Shown: in pieces, positions 19,254 to 28,771 of the stretch
Position numbering within the stretch: position 1 is the first letter of the stretch
How the letters are laid out: every line of letters starts with the position of its first letter
From: a virus
DNA length: 62,008 bases
Reading direction: 5' to 3' (one strand)
IMG/VR virus record: IMGVR_UViG_3300043419_000785
Location: 1-62,008 of that record
Position numbers and translations under genes: made by a program
Notes under the pieces: model-generated
The model's database searches: none
Told to the model about the DNA's origin: nothing
Seen by the model: only the letters and a program-made list of their open reading frames with translations

Positions 19254-20300
19254 TTACGCCGTTACAACACAGTCAAGACGACCTAGTGCACGTGTATGCG
19301 GAATCCAAAGTCCTACGCCCCAGTCGAACAGGACGTTATGCATGATTCCGTTTTCGTTGCTGAGGCCCAGATACTTAGGCTTGAATGGCTCAGACTGCCA
19401 TCCTGTCACGTATCCAGTGCCATACCGAACTGCAAAGATTGACGTAGCCTTAGCAGATGCCAACGAGCCAATTGTCTGCGTGTTGCTGATAATTGGAGTG
19501 ACACCATCAGACTTACGTCCAACAGTACGGATAGTAGCCGACTTGTACTTTTCTACAGGGCGGTCATAGGAGTCTTGTGTAATATCGAAACCTGCTCCGA
19601 TACCCATCACACGAACTGCCATTTCAACTTGGCGCTTAGCAAGTTCCGACATGTAGAGGACAATGCCGTCACCGTCAGGGCTGTTCATTGCGTCAAACAA
19701 TGACTGAATGTCAGCAAAGAACTTGTTTGCGTTTGCGACACCAGTTCCACCAGATGCAAACAGACCAGTGGTGTTGTTTGCAGAGATGTCTTGGGATGCA
19801 ACAATCATTTCCGCAGGAATGTCATAATCAGCCGCGTTTTTAAGGCGGTAGTTAAGACCTGGGAAACAGTCAGGGGTATTTCCGCCGGATGAAACCGACG
19901 GGTCGTTATTAATGAACTTGTCATTAAAATCATACGCAAACCCCTCGAGGAACATCTGTACCTGAGCCTCAATTGGATCGATGATTGAGTTTGGCTGGTT
20001 CAGCAAACGGCGGTCAACGGTCAACTTGTTGCGTACAAGGTACAACTGCTCTTCGTAAGACTTTGGCTTGGAGCGGAATGCTACAGGCTCGGAGTTGATT
20101 CCAGTCCAGTTTGGAGCAGGAATGTTAGCGTTGAGATAACGCATACCAACCTGACGCAAAGAAGGACTCGTCTGAAGTGGGATGTCCTTAAGAGCGTTCC
20201 ACGTCTTATGCAGACTTTTTGTAATCTCTTTTACGAGATTGTCGTTGGAGATGGCTGCGTAGTCTGCAAGTGTCAGCGCTCCATTGAAGTCAATTGCCAT
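19254..20300 (-). CDS. Major capsid protein, HK97 fold, 348 aa
   Basis: This 348-residue protein follows the scaffold gene by 17 bases. It starts MAIDFNGALTLADYAAISN and has the typical coat-protein features: a long N-terminal helix region (LVKEITKSLHKTWNAL), an E-loop-like segment around residues 60-95, and spine and A-domain strands toward YGTGYVTGWQSEP. The C-terminus ends ALGRLDCVVTA. No protease gene is recognisable nearby, so the coat may assemble on the scaffold without cleavage, as in P22. The assignment rests on gene order and composition. Confidence 0.75.
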   Translation of the reverse strand: MAIDFNGALTLADYAAISNDNLVKEITKSLHKTWNALKDIPLQTSPSLRQVGMRYLNANIPAPNWTGINSEPVAFRSKPKSYEEQLYLVRNKLTVDRRLLNQPNSIIDPIEAQVQMFLEGFAYDFNDKFINNDPSVSSGGNTPDCFPGLNYRLKNAADYDIPAEMIVASQDISANNTTGLFASGGTGVANANKFFADIQSLFDAMNSPDGDGIVLYMSELAKRQVEMAVRVMGIGAGFDITQDSYDRPVEKYKSATIRTVGRKSDGVTPIISNTQTIGSLASAKATSIFAVRYGTGYVTGWQSEPFKPKYLGLSNENGIMHNVLFDWGVGLWIPHTRALGRLDCVVTA

Positions 20301-20316
20301 ACTGTTTTTCCTTTAC

Positions 20317-21132
20317 TTAGGAGTCTTTAGATATTCCTAGCAGTTGCGTTAGAGTTGACAGTCCTCTTTGTGCAGATGGTGCCTGTACCGCTGGTGCGGG
20401 AGTTCTACCACTGTTCATTGGTGTGACTGCTCCACCCTTGTTCAACCTGTTCGTTAAATCTGGGAGTAAAGCTTGCGCAGTTGCTTTGACGATGTTGTGT
20501 ACCTGTTGTGCAGCTTGGGCAGGATTGACTCCTGACTGCACTAGGCTCGCAACTAAGTCTGGCGACCGCTTTGCCAGAGGATACTGATCGATTGCTTCAG
20601 TCATCTGCTTATCAAGCATATACTGTTGCACTTCGCTCATCTGTCGTTCATAACGAAGACGAGTGATTTCAGCTTCCTGCTGAGCGTACGCGCTCTGCGC
20701 ATCAATGAGATTTGCTTCCGAAAGCCGCTCGTAGCGATCTCTGATTTCCTGTTCTTGCATTTGAACTTGTTGTTCAGCAAGAGCCTTCTGGACATCAGCC
20801 GCGCTATTAAAGCCTTGGTTGCGCAACTCATCGATAACACCTTGCCACTGACTTAATTCAGTCGATGTGGATTCGGCTTGCTTTGCGCGTTCATTGACCT
20901 CACGGAACCGCTCGTACGGGACATTACCGGGCTTGTCACCTTCCAGGCCAAGCAACTCGTTAATGACGTCATCCGCACTTGCATTGCTGACTGTATCTGC
21001 GTTTAACGCCCCTGTCGCATCACCTTCAGAACCGGCGGCGTCCTGAATGAATTCAGCAAAAGCTCCACTAAGGTTGGAGTCAGACGCTCCCGCTGGTGAA
21101 TCGGGAGTTGGTGTCACCATCTCGTCAGACAT
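20317..21132 (-). CDS. Scaffolding protein, 271 aa
   Basis: It is acidic and disordered at the N-terminus. A long coiled coil with many Gln and Glu follows at about 85-200 (for example AEQQVQMQEQEIRDRYERLS). It lies directly between portal and coat genes, as podoviral scaffolds do. The C-terminus is short and partly basic, where coat binding usually occurs. No protease motif is seen. It would guide procapsid assembly and then leave. Confidence 0.75.
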   Translation of the reverse strand: MSDEMVTPTPDSPAGASDSNLSGAFAEFIQDAAGSEGDATGALNADTVSNASADDVINELLGLEGDKPGNVPYERFREVNERAKQAESTSTELSQWQGVIDELRNQGFNSAADVQKALAEQQVQMQEQEIRDRYERLSEANLIDAQSAYAQQEAEITRLRYERQMSEVQQYMLDKQMTEAIDQYPLAKRSPDLVASLVQSGVNPAQAAQQVHNIVKATAQALLPDLTNRLNKGGAVTPMNSGRTPAPAVQAPSAQRGLSTLTQLLGISKDS

Positions 21133-21163
21133 TAGTTGTTTTCCTCACTTTACCACAACAGTT

Positions 21164-23389
21164 TTATTTTTTACTTGCAGATTGCGGCTTCTGCTTTCCT
21201 CCGGGCGTAGAAGACTCTTTTGGTTCCGGAGAAATTGCTTGCATTGCCATGGCATGATTTAGATCTGCAATCTTTTGTGCAGCATATTCTTCTTGCTTCG
21301 CTTGGCTCTGCATTTGTAGTTTTTGTTGTTCCATCTGTGCTTTTTGCTCAGCCAGTGCGGATTGTTTTTGAGCATCCAATTCGGCTCGATGACCTTCGGC
21401 TTCCGGGTCATATTGTTGCCCTCGTCCTTGTTGCTGTGCCATCATCTGTTGCTGTTGCATTTCCATCATCTGCTGTTGCATTTGCTGTTGTTTCTCAGCC
21501 TGACGCGCGAGATGATCAAGGATTTCACCAGTCTCTGGTAACTGCAACATCTTTACGACGAGTGCGTTAGTTTCTGGGTCGGCTGGGTCACCAAACAGAC
21601 CCATCTGGCGTAATGCCGCAATCTTCTGCAACTTCTGGTCTGGACTGTCTTCTTGAGACGACCCAGCGACATAGACGACCTTATACATGCCACCTTCACG
21701 GATAGCCTGGAAGTCAACGATGCCTTGCTGTGCAGGACTCTTGCTGTTAATCTGGTCGTCAACACTACCTACAAATGGTGCTGGAGCAAACTCTTTGACA
21801 AGAGCAATCTCCCATTCTTTAATCTTGGCGATACTGATTTCGATGTCAGCCCGGATGTACGAATGCTGTGTGTTGTCCGCACGTTGCAACAGCTTGACTG
21901 ATTCAGCCGGCGTGCCGGCTTGTGCTTGCCCTTGACTGACATCGTGTAGTCCAGCGATGTCCATCATATCTTTCTCAACTGTTTGCATAAAAGGGAACAG
22001 GTCTCCACTTATGCCGGGAGCACGCATGACTTGCGGAGGATGTGTCCCTCGATTAAAGTAGACCTTGCGATAGGTGCGGTTCTTGTCTTCAATCTCGTCG
22101 CTAGTGTTGTTGAACGCATCAGCACCAATGTTGCTGTTACGTTCGACCATCACGTAGTCCTTAGTTGTCTCAAATTGCTCTACAGCCCGAGAGTAAAGCC
22201 GATTGTACGTCAACTGCAATGGGCAGAGGTCAAAGCCAAGGCTGTGCCCGTATGGGGTTCCGCTACGTGGTTGCCATCGCAATGGCACGAATGGAAAGTC
22301 GTCTTTCTTTTCGTACGGCCATTCCGCTGCATAAAGCAATGCGCTGTTTGTACTGACGATAAATCGACCGTTTGGATACTGCTCGCTTGGCTTTTCCCAA
22401 TACTCGTATACGACGGCGGCTTTACGCTTATGGTCAGCGTTGTTTAGTCGTGCTGTCGACGGTTGCACCCATCCATAGCCCGTATTCCCCAACCCTTCCA
22501 AGTATGCATCAACATAACCCGCATTATCTCCAACAATAGCATCGGGGACTACTTTCTTACCTGCATCACCATAGTTGTCTACAAACCAAGATAGAGGGCG
22601 AATAGACGCATGGATAAGCCATCTGACTTGTTCATCCACCTGCGCTGTTGGGTCTAAGTAAATGTTGAAGCACGGAATAATCTGCTCTTCTACATCACCT
22701 ATCGCCATTGACTTAAAGCCTGTGACAGAACCATCCATGATTGAAAATTCAGGAACCACTTGTTCTGCTTTAGCATTCCACCAAACCTTTACATATGATG
22801 TGCCTGTGACACATGCCCAGCGCACACGTTCTTTTGTTTGCGTCTCTCGTCCAAACTTCCTAGTAAAGTGCCCGGCGATGAAGTTTGCTTCTTCACTAGC
22901 CTTCTGGTCAAACTCGCTATAGGACAATGGCACTGCGCGCGCGTCAGGAGCACACTGAGTCAACTTGCCAACAACTCCATCAATAAGTGGTCGCATCTTA
23001 TTGACAGTGACATACCTTGCCCCTTCGTTTGGGTTTTGTAGATTGACAAGGTTGCGTGTTTGGCTGTTAATGCGAAACCACTGACGCCCCTCGAAAAACG
23101 CCAGTGCTTGCGTCCACTCAAGTTCCATCTCTAGTCTCGATGTGTACGCTATATCAAACTGCTTCTTTACAAAGGCTATGACCTTCAGTGCTTCTTCTTT
23201 GTCCGCCTCTGGACTAACTCGCCATTCTGCCTTAGCGTGATCGAGCGACAGGTCATCTGACTTATTCAGTAATAAGTTCTCAACATCAAAACTGCCAGGG
23301 TTACCTTTACCTGTTGGTGCTTGCAACGCTGTAACTTTTGGCTGTTGCGTGCGTTGAATTGCCGCTTGCAATATCTCACGTATATCCAT
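21164..23389 (-). CDS. Portal protein, P22-like, 741 aa
   Basis: The 741-residue length fits long-stem portals of the P22 type. Residues 70-620 are the portal body, with the WTQALAFFEGRQWF segment near the start and AGLHDVSQGQAQAGTPAESV in the wing/stem region. Residues 640-741 form a Gln/Met-rich coiled coil (QQQMQQQMMEMQQQQMMAQQ) like a barrel extension, ending in a basic tail. It would form the dodecameric ring through which DNA is packaged. Its ATG is fused to the stop of a 42-residue membrane peptide (TAATG). Confidence 0.8.
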   Translation of the reverse strand: MDIREILQAAIQRTQQPKVTALQAPTGKGNPGSFDVENLLLNKSDDLSLDHAKAEWRVSPEADKEEALKVIAFVKKQFDIAYTSRLEMELEWTQALAFFEGRQWFRINSQTRNLVNLQNPNEGARYVTVNKMRPLIDGVVGKLTQCAPDARAVPLSYSEFDQKASEEANFIAGHFTRKFGRETQTKERVRWACVTGTSYVKVWWNAKAEQVVPEFSIMDGSVTGFKSMAIGDVEEQIIPCFNIYLDPTAQVDEQVRWLIHASIRPLSWFVDNYGDAGKKVVPDAIVGDNAGYVDAYLEGLGNTGYGWVQPSTARLNNADHKRKAAVVYEYWEKPSEQYPNGRFIVSTNSALLYAAEWPYEKKDDFPFVPLRWQPRSGTPYGHSLGFDLCPLQLTYNRLYSRAVEQFETTKDYVMVERNSNIGADAFNNTSDEIEDKNRTYRKVYFNRGTHPPQVMRAPGISGDLFPFMQTVEKDMMDIAGLHDVSQGQAQAGTPAESVKLLQRADNTQHSYIRADIEISIAKIKEWEIALVKEFAPAPFVGSVDDQINSKSPAQQGIVDFQAIREGGMYKVVYVAGSSQEDSPDQKLQKIAALRQMGLFGDPADPETNALVVKMLQLPETGEILDHLARQAEKQQQMQQQMMEMQQQQMMAQQQGRGQQYDPEAEGHRAELDAQKQSALAEQKAQMEQQKLQMQSQAKQEEYAAQKIADLNHAMAMQAISPEPKESSTPGGKQKPQSASKK

Positions 23390-23517
23390 TACAAATACCT
23401 ATTTTCCTTGTAGTACCAGGGCGTCTTTATCAACGACTTTAGATACAAGTATATTGTAAATTGCAATGCGACAGACCCTGCCAGCAATATACACGCAATG
23501 CACGCAAGCACCATCAT
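23389..23517 (-). CDS. Small single-pass membrane peptide between terminase and portal, 42 aa
   Basis: This gene was found by reading the gap between terL and portal. The start ATG at 23517 overlaps the terL stop (ATGA) and the stop at 23389 overlaps the portal ATG (TAATG). Residues 1-26 (MMVLACIACILLAGSVALQF onward) are a hydrophobic helix and the rest is basic (KTPWYYKENRYL). Double coupling to two essential genes argues that it is real. Function is unknown; a lysis-related or membrane-docking role is possible. Confidence 0.65.
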   Translation of the reverse strand: MMVLACIACILLAGSVALQFTIYLYLKSLIKTPWYYKENRYL

Positions 23518-25247
23518 AGATAGTCCTCGTTCTTCTTTTCTTGTAACCAGTGTGGTCTAGTCGCAGGGTTAATAGAGACTTCATCGCATCGCACCGGATA
23601 CTCTCGCCACATGACTCCATAACGACATGAATCCAAAGCGTGGTCGCTCTTGGTGCCATTGTCTAGGTCTTCCGGATCTTTCGGGTCTGACATCGCCGCT
23701 TCCAACTCTCTTATAAGGTTTGGACAACTATTACGCAGAATACGGAACCTGGGTGTAACAACACCTTCGGTCATACGTGTAGCCGCAAGCCATTCCTTAA
23801 GTCGGCGCCATCCAGCCTTACGGTCTTTGACAGCACGTACTGCCGGCAACCCCTTACGCCACCAGACTTCAACTGGGTATTCACCAATGCGTTGATCGTA
23901 TTTCTCCGGCGGGAATGTGTTTCCCCAGTCAAAAGCAATAGCCTCTAACTTTGTATTCCATTGTCCGCCAGGGATATCTTTATCCACAGGAGCGGCCATT
24001 TCTCTAGCTTGCAATAGTTCCAGTGCGGCATCGGCTTGTTGACTAGATACCATTCCATTCTTATAAACTTCACCAATGACATATATGTTCTCCACATCGT
24101 CAGAAGCAAACAACAAAAATGCAGCAGGACTGTTTGTACCAAAGTCGTGACTAGCCCATACGCGCCACCACGGTTTTACGTCAACCACATCAACAACATG
24201 CCAAGGATTACCTTTTTCATCATGCTGTTTAAACTCAGGGAAGAATCTTCCGCCAACACCAACATCATGCTGGCACTCCCGCAAGAATGAAATTAAGCCA
24301 TAGTCGTCAATTTCGCGCTGACAGACTTCCAGCGACTTATGTTCCCATGATGCCGTTCCGCCAGTAATCTTGTAACCCATACGCCCATCTTCTTTTTCGA
24401 TTGGCTCATATCGAAGATCGATGACCGCAGGAACAATTGGCGACTGGATTCTGTTTTGAAGCATATCCAATTCACCAGATATGACTTGGCTCATGACAGA
24501 GTTTGCATGGATTCTGTTCTGCACAAATACGATTGCACAGTCGTTTGACTTAGCTGGCAAGATTGTTTGTGTTATAGTCGCTATCTTTTTATCCACTCTA
24601 GTAACACTGTCATCAAGTTCGTCAATGTCGTCCAAAATGATGAAATCAGGTCGTAGATGATCCAACTTAACCCCACGAGCACCAGTATCCAAACCAAAAG
24701 CCAATACGTTAAAACCATTAGCAGTGCGCAACTTGCTTGCATTCCAGCCTTTACTAAAGCCATATCGGTTCATAGCCCTTTCAATGCCACATCGCTCCAT
24801 AGTAGTTGCAATGTCGGTTACGTGCCGGTCTGCTGCTTCTTGCGTTGAACAAACATACAAAAGGAATCGTCTAGAACCTCTGACTGCAATACGTGCAGAG
24901 ATAAGTTCCATTGTTGTACTCTTGCCGCCACCACGGAACCAGCATTCGATAAGTGCGGGTGGTGGCTCACCCTGAACAATATTTTCCGCCCATTCCCATG
25001 CGCGTTTATGATGCTCGCCAAGCTTAGAACTGGCTGCGTGCGGGGCGTATGTTTTCAGCCACTTTTGATAATCTAGTTCTGCTCCGTTAATGGAATACGC
25101 CCTCCCGCTGTTGTAGTCACCAGTGTCGATAATGTCTTTAAGCCGTGCATCCATCGCTTCAAGTAGTGCATTTGCCAGTGGCTTATCTGGTCTTGCAAAC
25201 TGTTTAAACCGTTTTGGTGTAAGTTTTTCCAGGTCTCTAAGATTCAT
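23514..25247 (-). CDS. terL: Terminase large subunit
   Basis: This is the packaging motor ATPase and nuclease. The Walker A motif is FRGGGKST (residues 104-111) and the Walker B motif is IILDDIDE (203-210). The C-terminal nuclease half has HDFG near residue 366, an IAFDWGNT segment and HALDSCRYG near the end, matching the acidic residues of RNase H-fold terminase nucleases. The length of 577 aa is normal. It starts inside the end of the small-subunit-like gene (11-base overlap). Confidence 0.9.
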   Translation of the reverse strand: MNLRDLEKLTPKRFKQFARPDKPLANALLEAMDARLKDIIDTGDYNSGRAYSINGAELDYQKWLKTYAPHAASSKLGEHHKRAWEWAENIVQGEPPPALIECWFRGGGKSTTMELISARIAVRGSRRFLLYVCSTQEAADRHVTDIATTMERCGIERAMNRYGFSKGWNASKLRTANGFNVLAFGLDTGARGVKLDHLRPDFIILDDIDELDDSVTRVDKKIATITQTILPAKSNDCAIVFVQNRIHANSVMSQVISGELDMLQNRIQSPIVPAVIDLRYEPIEKEDGRMGYKITGGTASWEHKSLEVCQREIDDYGLISFLRECQHDVGVGGRFFPEFKQHDEKGNPWHVVDVVDVKPWWRVWASHDFGTNSPAAFLLFASDDVENIYVIGEVYKNGMVSSQQADAALELLQAREMAAPVDKDIPGGQWNTKLEAIAFDWGNTFPPEKYDQRIGEYPVEVWWRKGLPAVRAVKDRKAGWRRLKEWLAATRMTEGVVTPRFRILRNSCPNLIRELEAAMSDPKDPEDLDNGTKSDHALDSCRYGVMWREYPVRCDEVSINPATRPHWLQEKKNEDYL

Positions 25248-25998
25248 TTACAATCTCCGCATCGACAATGTCGTCATCATCAGACGCTTGATAAACCTTC
25301 AACAACTTTTGAACGCCAGCCCGAATCGCAATCAACTCCTCTGATGACTTGACGTTATCTTTGACAATCTCAAGGACTTGCATTGCCAATGAAAACGCTT
25401 GGTCTATTTCAAGAGTATACGCCTTAGCATGCATCATTCTTTGTTCAGCTTCAACAATACTTACACGTTTATCGATTAATTCAATGACATCGCGGCTTGC
25501 GTCATACATTGTAAGCGTATCGGTAAGTACATCGCCGATTTGCTCAAATGCATCGACAAAGTCAGGACTGCCTAATTTGCTATGGGCTAAACCATATGCA
25601 GCTTGTACTTTCTTGTACTGGTCTATGCCGACGCCTTCGGAAGCGGCTTCCGCGCGCTTGTCCATGATTGCAGTAATAAACGCGGCGTCATCCTTAAGAC
25701 TAAACAAGTCGACGTCTTCACGCAACTCTTCAATACGCTCAAGCAGTTGTTGACCAACAGTACTAAATCGCTTCCTGTTAGTGCTTTGAAGTCCGGTCAC
25801 AAAGTTTGGATGAGCCGGTCCAATAAGAGATTTACCGCCGTGATACTGACAGTAATCTCTGCCTTTCATAGCTCTGGCATTACAGTTCCTTGTAGTGCCA
25901 TCAAGTGCATTATCAATGACTATGCCATTGCACAGTTTTGTTTTTGTTGACCCATTAATCCTATAACGCTTACCGTCGATAACTGTAATCTCTGACAT
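25237..25998 (-). CDS. Terminase small subunit-like protein, 253 aa
   Basis: Residues 37-65 contain CNARAMKGRDYCQYHGGKS then GPAHPNFVTG. This Cys/His cluster with an HGG-S-G signature is common at the start of phage small terminases and related DNA-binding proteins. The rest is helical, as expected for an oligomeric DNA-recognition ring. It overlaps terL by 11 bases. The acidic tail (ASDDDDIVDAEIVNES) could contact TerL. The call rests on the motif and gene order. Confidence 0.65.
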   Translation of the reverse strand: MSEITVIDGKRYRINGSTKTKLCNGIVIDNALDGTTRNCNARAMKGRDYCQYHGGKSLIGPAHPNFVTGLQSTNRKRFSTVGQQLLERIEELREDVDLFSLKDDAAFITAIMDKRAEAASEGVGIDQYKKVQAAYGLAHSKLGSPDFVDAFEQIGDVLTDTLTMYDASRDVIELIDKRVSIVEAEQRMMHAKAYTLEIDQAFSLAMQVLEIVKDNVKSSEELIAIRAGVQKLLKVYQASDDDDIVDAEIVNES

Positions 25999-26007
25999 AA
26001 AGTCATA

Positions 26008-26949
26008 TTACCGCCGTCTATCCCAACTGTTGTATCCATAACCTGTCATTTTGCCATCAAGCATTTTAATGGCTTCTACGGTGTTTGCTTTGCTTGAATA
26101 GTCTTTTGGGATTGCACCAGCATCGACACCTGTCCGTAGAATGTCAGCCCCAGTTGCACCATACTTACGCTTTGCGTCTTTAATTCGCTGTTGTATTTGT
26201 TTTTCCGAAAGACCAGTGCGCTTACCATCTCGCACTATGCCAGACGTAATTGCTGACAATTCTGCCGCTCGTTTTTGTGCAAGTTTCCAAACTGAATTAG
26301 CATCGTCCATTCCCGCATTAACGTTTGCATTATGCTGGTATACGCCTTGGTTATACTCTCTGTCATAGTCGTCGTATGCTTCATCTGCACTATGAACTAT
26401 AGGAATATTGTAGCGATCTGGCTTATTTATGCCTGGCAGATTTACGTCTCTTGTAACTACATCGGCAAGCTTACTGACCGCATTCGCTTTTGCTAAAAAC
26501 GGCAATGACCCAGGTATAGGCAGTGATGCCGCATCCATCATTGTCTGTGCCGGCACGTCTAGCACATCGGCCACACTCCGAGTTAACGCAGCATACTTCC
26601 CTTCTGGGTCATATGCTTGATGAAACAAATCACGTGCAGCGTAAGGATCTAGTATTTCTCGTCCTTTTTGGATGGCACCTTCCCACGTATTTTTTGCACG
26701 TGTAATGCCGACGCCTGTTTGTCCGCCAATACCATTTGCCATCATGTCTAAATACGTGCCTGGCATCATGTAATGAATGCCTTGCTCTAATGACTTACTA
26801 GGTGCAAATGTTTGCCCTGCACCCATTGATGCAACGCCTTGCAATCCGGTCATGCCAGCGTTACCAGCAAACTGCCTTGCGGGTTTAGTCGATGTATTAA
26901 CGCGCTGAAGCAAGTTTATTAACTTGCTTAGTTTATTTGCCTGCGGCAT
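26008..26949 (-). CDS. Unrecognised late protein, 313 aa
   Basis: The sequence is helical and moderately basic, with a Gly/Met-rich N-terminal region (residues 25-75) that could be amphipathic. The C-terminal 60 residues are rich in Lys/Arg (QIQQRIKDAKRKYGATGADI). No signal peptide or enzyme motif is seen. It overlaps the previous gene by 17 bases and lies upstream of the terminase genes. It may be a virion component entering with the DNA, but this is only inferred. Confidence 0.5.
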   Translation of the reverse strand: MPQANKLSKLINLLQRVNTSTKPARQFAGNAGMTGLQGVASMGAGQTFAPSKSLEQGIHYMMPGTYLDMMANGIGGQTGVGITRAKNTWEGAIQKGREILDPYAARDLFHQAYDPEGKYAALTRSVADVLDVPAQTMMDAASLPIPGSLPFLAKANAVSKLADVVTRDVNLPGINKPDRYNIPIVHSADEAYDDYDREYNQGVYQHNANVNAGMDDANSVWKLAQKRAAELSAITSGIVRDGKRTGLSEKQIQQRIKDAKRKYGATGADILRTGVDAGAIPKDYSSKANTVEAIKMLDGKMTGYGYNSWDRRR

Positions 26950-28189
26950 TGTATTTTAACCATATTCGCGCGTTTGACGACATGCTCGCTCCTGATTGAG
27001 CAAGTTCTTTGATTCGCGCCAGTTTTTGACTTGCCGATACATTAGCGTACTTAGCATCAAGATGGTCAATAATCATTTGATCAACTTCGCCTATTGGTTT
27101 CGTATTTGCATTTGCTGTGGGCTGAGGTGATTGTTGGTTAACAACATCTTCGACCATTTTGTCTGCAGCGTAATTGTCAGCAACACCTTTCAATACACCT
27201 CCAGCAACTACTGCTCCAGTGCTTATTTTTGCACCAATTGGAGCACGCGCGACCCCACGAACAATGTTGCGTCCGGCTGCTTTTACTGCTGTCATGCCTG
27301 TGCCCGGCACGCGCAACCGACCTGCTTTGCGCAAATCCTTAATTGCTGTCCTGTATGCAGCCGTGCGTTCTGGTAATGTTTCTGGTCCTACAAAGTTATT
27401 ACTCTGTGTTGCAGGTAAAGGTTGTGCAACAGGTGGTGCCTCGGGTGCAACGCCTACCATTGGTGGTGTCATACGCAATCCCTTTACAGCAGATGGATGC
27501 CCTTGCGGTAGCCGTTGAGCAATTTCATTCATTGACATTCGCTGCGTAGGTTCTGTAAATCCTTCATTTGTAATAAGTGAGGATGTTGGAGCAGTTGACC
27601 CCATTGCACCTTGCTTCAATGCAGATTGGTTGACACCTTCTCCTACAAAATTCCAACTTTTATTACCTCTGTTAATTCGTGGGATTAACCCCCCGGATGC
27701 AACATGCTCTTGTGCTACGGTTGCTAACCCTTGTTTTCGTCCGACACGGTCTTGTGCCTGAGTAAGCACTGACTGTTGCACCGGCACAACTAGTTGATTA
27801 ATAGCTTCTCGTAATTGCAAGCCACCTTGGTTTTTTGGTAGTTTTGCTGTAATCCCGTGAACGGGATCCATAATAATCTGCCCAAGCGTTTTTTCCACGC
27901 CGTTGATTTTTACAGGCAATTCGTGCAATGGCATCGCCGGGTCAAAGGTAGCAGTGTCCATTCCAGTCAGCCTTTTAACAGCAGCCTTTTGCTGAGGATT
28001 AAGTTGCTCAATAGTGTATTTGTCAAATTGCCCGGCAACACGAGCCATATATCGTCTATCGAGTTTTTTGTTTGTGTTAAGGGCATTACTAATTAACGAT
28101 CCACCACCAGCAACTGTTCCAATTAGTGACGCACCTCCACCTATCATGCCAAGTAAACCCGCTAATTCTTGTTTCTTTTTTTCATCCAT
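26933..28189 (-). CDS. Unrecognised late protein with hydrophobic N-terminus, 418 aa
   Basis: Residues 8-40 (LAGLLGMIGGGASLIGTVAG onward) are a glycine-rich hydrophobic stretch that could insert in a membrane. A second such segment lies at about 320-345. Between them are Pro/Gln-rich linkers. This resembles podoviral ejection proteins more than a cytoplasmic enzyme. It sits one base away from the small basic-protein cluster and overlaps the next gene by 17 bases. Confidence 0.5.
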   Translation of the reverse strand: MDEKKKQELAGLLGMIGGGASLIGTVAGGGSLISNALNTNKKLDRRYMARVAGQFDKYTIEQLNPQQKAAVKRLTGMDTATFDPAMPLHELPVKINGVEKTLGQIIMDPVHGITAKLPKNQGGLQLREAINQLVVPVQQSVLTQAQDRVGRKQGLATVAQEHVASGGLIPRINRGNKSWNFVGEGVNQSALKQGAMGSTAPTSSLITNEGFTEPTQRMSMNEIAQRLPQGHPSAVKGLRMTPPMVGVAPEAPPVAQPLPATQSNNFVGPETLPERTAAYRTAIKDLRKAGRLRVPGTGMTAVKAAGRNIVRGVARAPIGAKISTGAVVAGGVLKGVADNYAADKMVEDVVNQQSPQPTANANTKPIGEVDQMIIDHLDAKYANVSASQKLARIKELAQSGASMSSNARIWLKYNAAGK

Positions 28190-28190
28190 A

Positions 28191-28400
28191 TTAGCCTCGG
28201 AATCTGGTCTGTCTGGCTTGGGCGTTCATCAAATTGTTAATACCGCGCCCAGTACCATTCTGGGCACGCGCTTGCATCAGCCTAGAAAGCCCACGCATAG
28301 GCATATGCATTGGCATAGAGTTGTTTGGCATAACTGCCTTAATCTCTTCTTTGGTAGGCGTCGCTTTGCCTGTTCTTGGTTTACTGGACACGGTTTCCAT
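28191..28400 (-). CDS. Small basic Met-rich protein, 69 aa
   Basis: It is strongly basic and contains two Met-Pro repeats (MPMHMPM). The ATG at 28400 overlaps the stop of the 51-aa zinc-ribbon gene (TAATG). It has no hydrophobic segment. It is part of a run of six tiny, mostly Lys/Arg-rich genes between 29.64 and 28.19 kb. Function is unknown; DNA binding or condensation is the simplest guess from charge. Confidence 0.55.
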   Translation of the reverse strand: METVSSKPRTGKATPTKEEIKAVMPNNSMPMHMPMRGLSRLMQARAQNGTGRGINNLMNAQARQTRFRG

Positions 28401-28555
28401 TACTTACCTCGCTTGGCACCCATGACTGACATCATGCCTTTGCCTTTGCCTTGTGACGAAGGCTTCATACTCTTCTTGTCCATAGGCTTTTGCTTGCCAT
28501 TACACTTCATGCACGCCCCACCATACATAGGGCTGCCACAACCTTTACATGTCAT
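28400..28555 (-). CDS. Small zinc-ribbon protein, 51 aa
   Basis: This short gene was found between two coupled neighbours. ATG 28555 and TAA 28400-28402 overlap the adjacent genes by one base each (TAATG). The N-terminus MTCKGCGSPMYGGACMKC has two CxxC pairs (C3, C6, C15, C18), an evident small zinc ribbon. The C-terminal 30 residues are rich in Lys, Met, Ser and Gly. It probably binds nucleic acid or a protein partner; the role is unknown. Confidence 0.7.
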   Translation of the reverse strand: MTCKGCGSPMYGGACMKCNGKQKPMDKKSMKPSSQGKGKGMMSVMGAKRGK

Positions 28556-28767
28556 TATCTTACTTCCTTACCTGACCTATGCTCTTTTGCTTCAATCTTT
28601 AGCATCTGTGCATACGTCGGTGCTCTTTTCAACCGGTGCTCTTTTTTCTCAATCTGTGAAAGCTCTTTTGTTGTTGGAGTTTTCTTGAGACCATGTTCCG
28701 ATACTTCCCGAGCAAAAAACTTTACTCTGGAAAGATGGTTCATGTGTTTGTCCATCTGGTTGACCAT
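28555..28767 (-). CDS. Small basic helical protein, 70 aa
   Basis: A highly charged helical protein (KKEHRLKRAPTYAQ and EAKEHRSGKEVR) with no cysteine. It overlaps the next start by one base. Within it, LKKTPTTKELSQIEKKEHR and LKRAPTYAQMLKIEAKEHR look like an internal duplication of about 21 residues. Such a tandem helix pair would suit nucleic-acid binding. Unrecognised family. Confidence 0.55.
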   Translation of the reverse strand: MVNQMDKHMNHLSRVKFFAREVSEHGLKKTPTTKELSQIEKKEHRLKRAPTYAQMLKIEAKEHRSGKEVR

Positions 28768-28771
28768 GATG

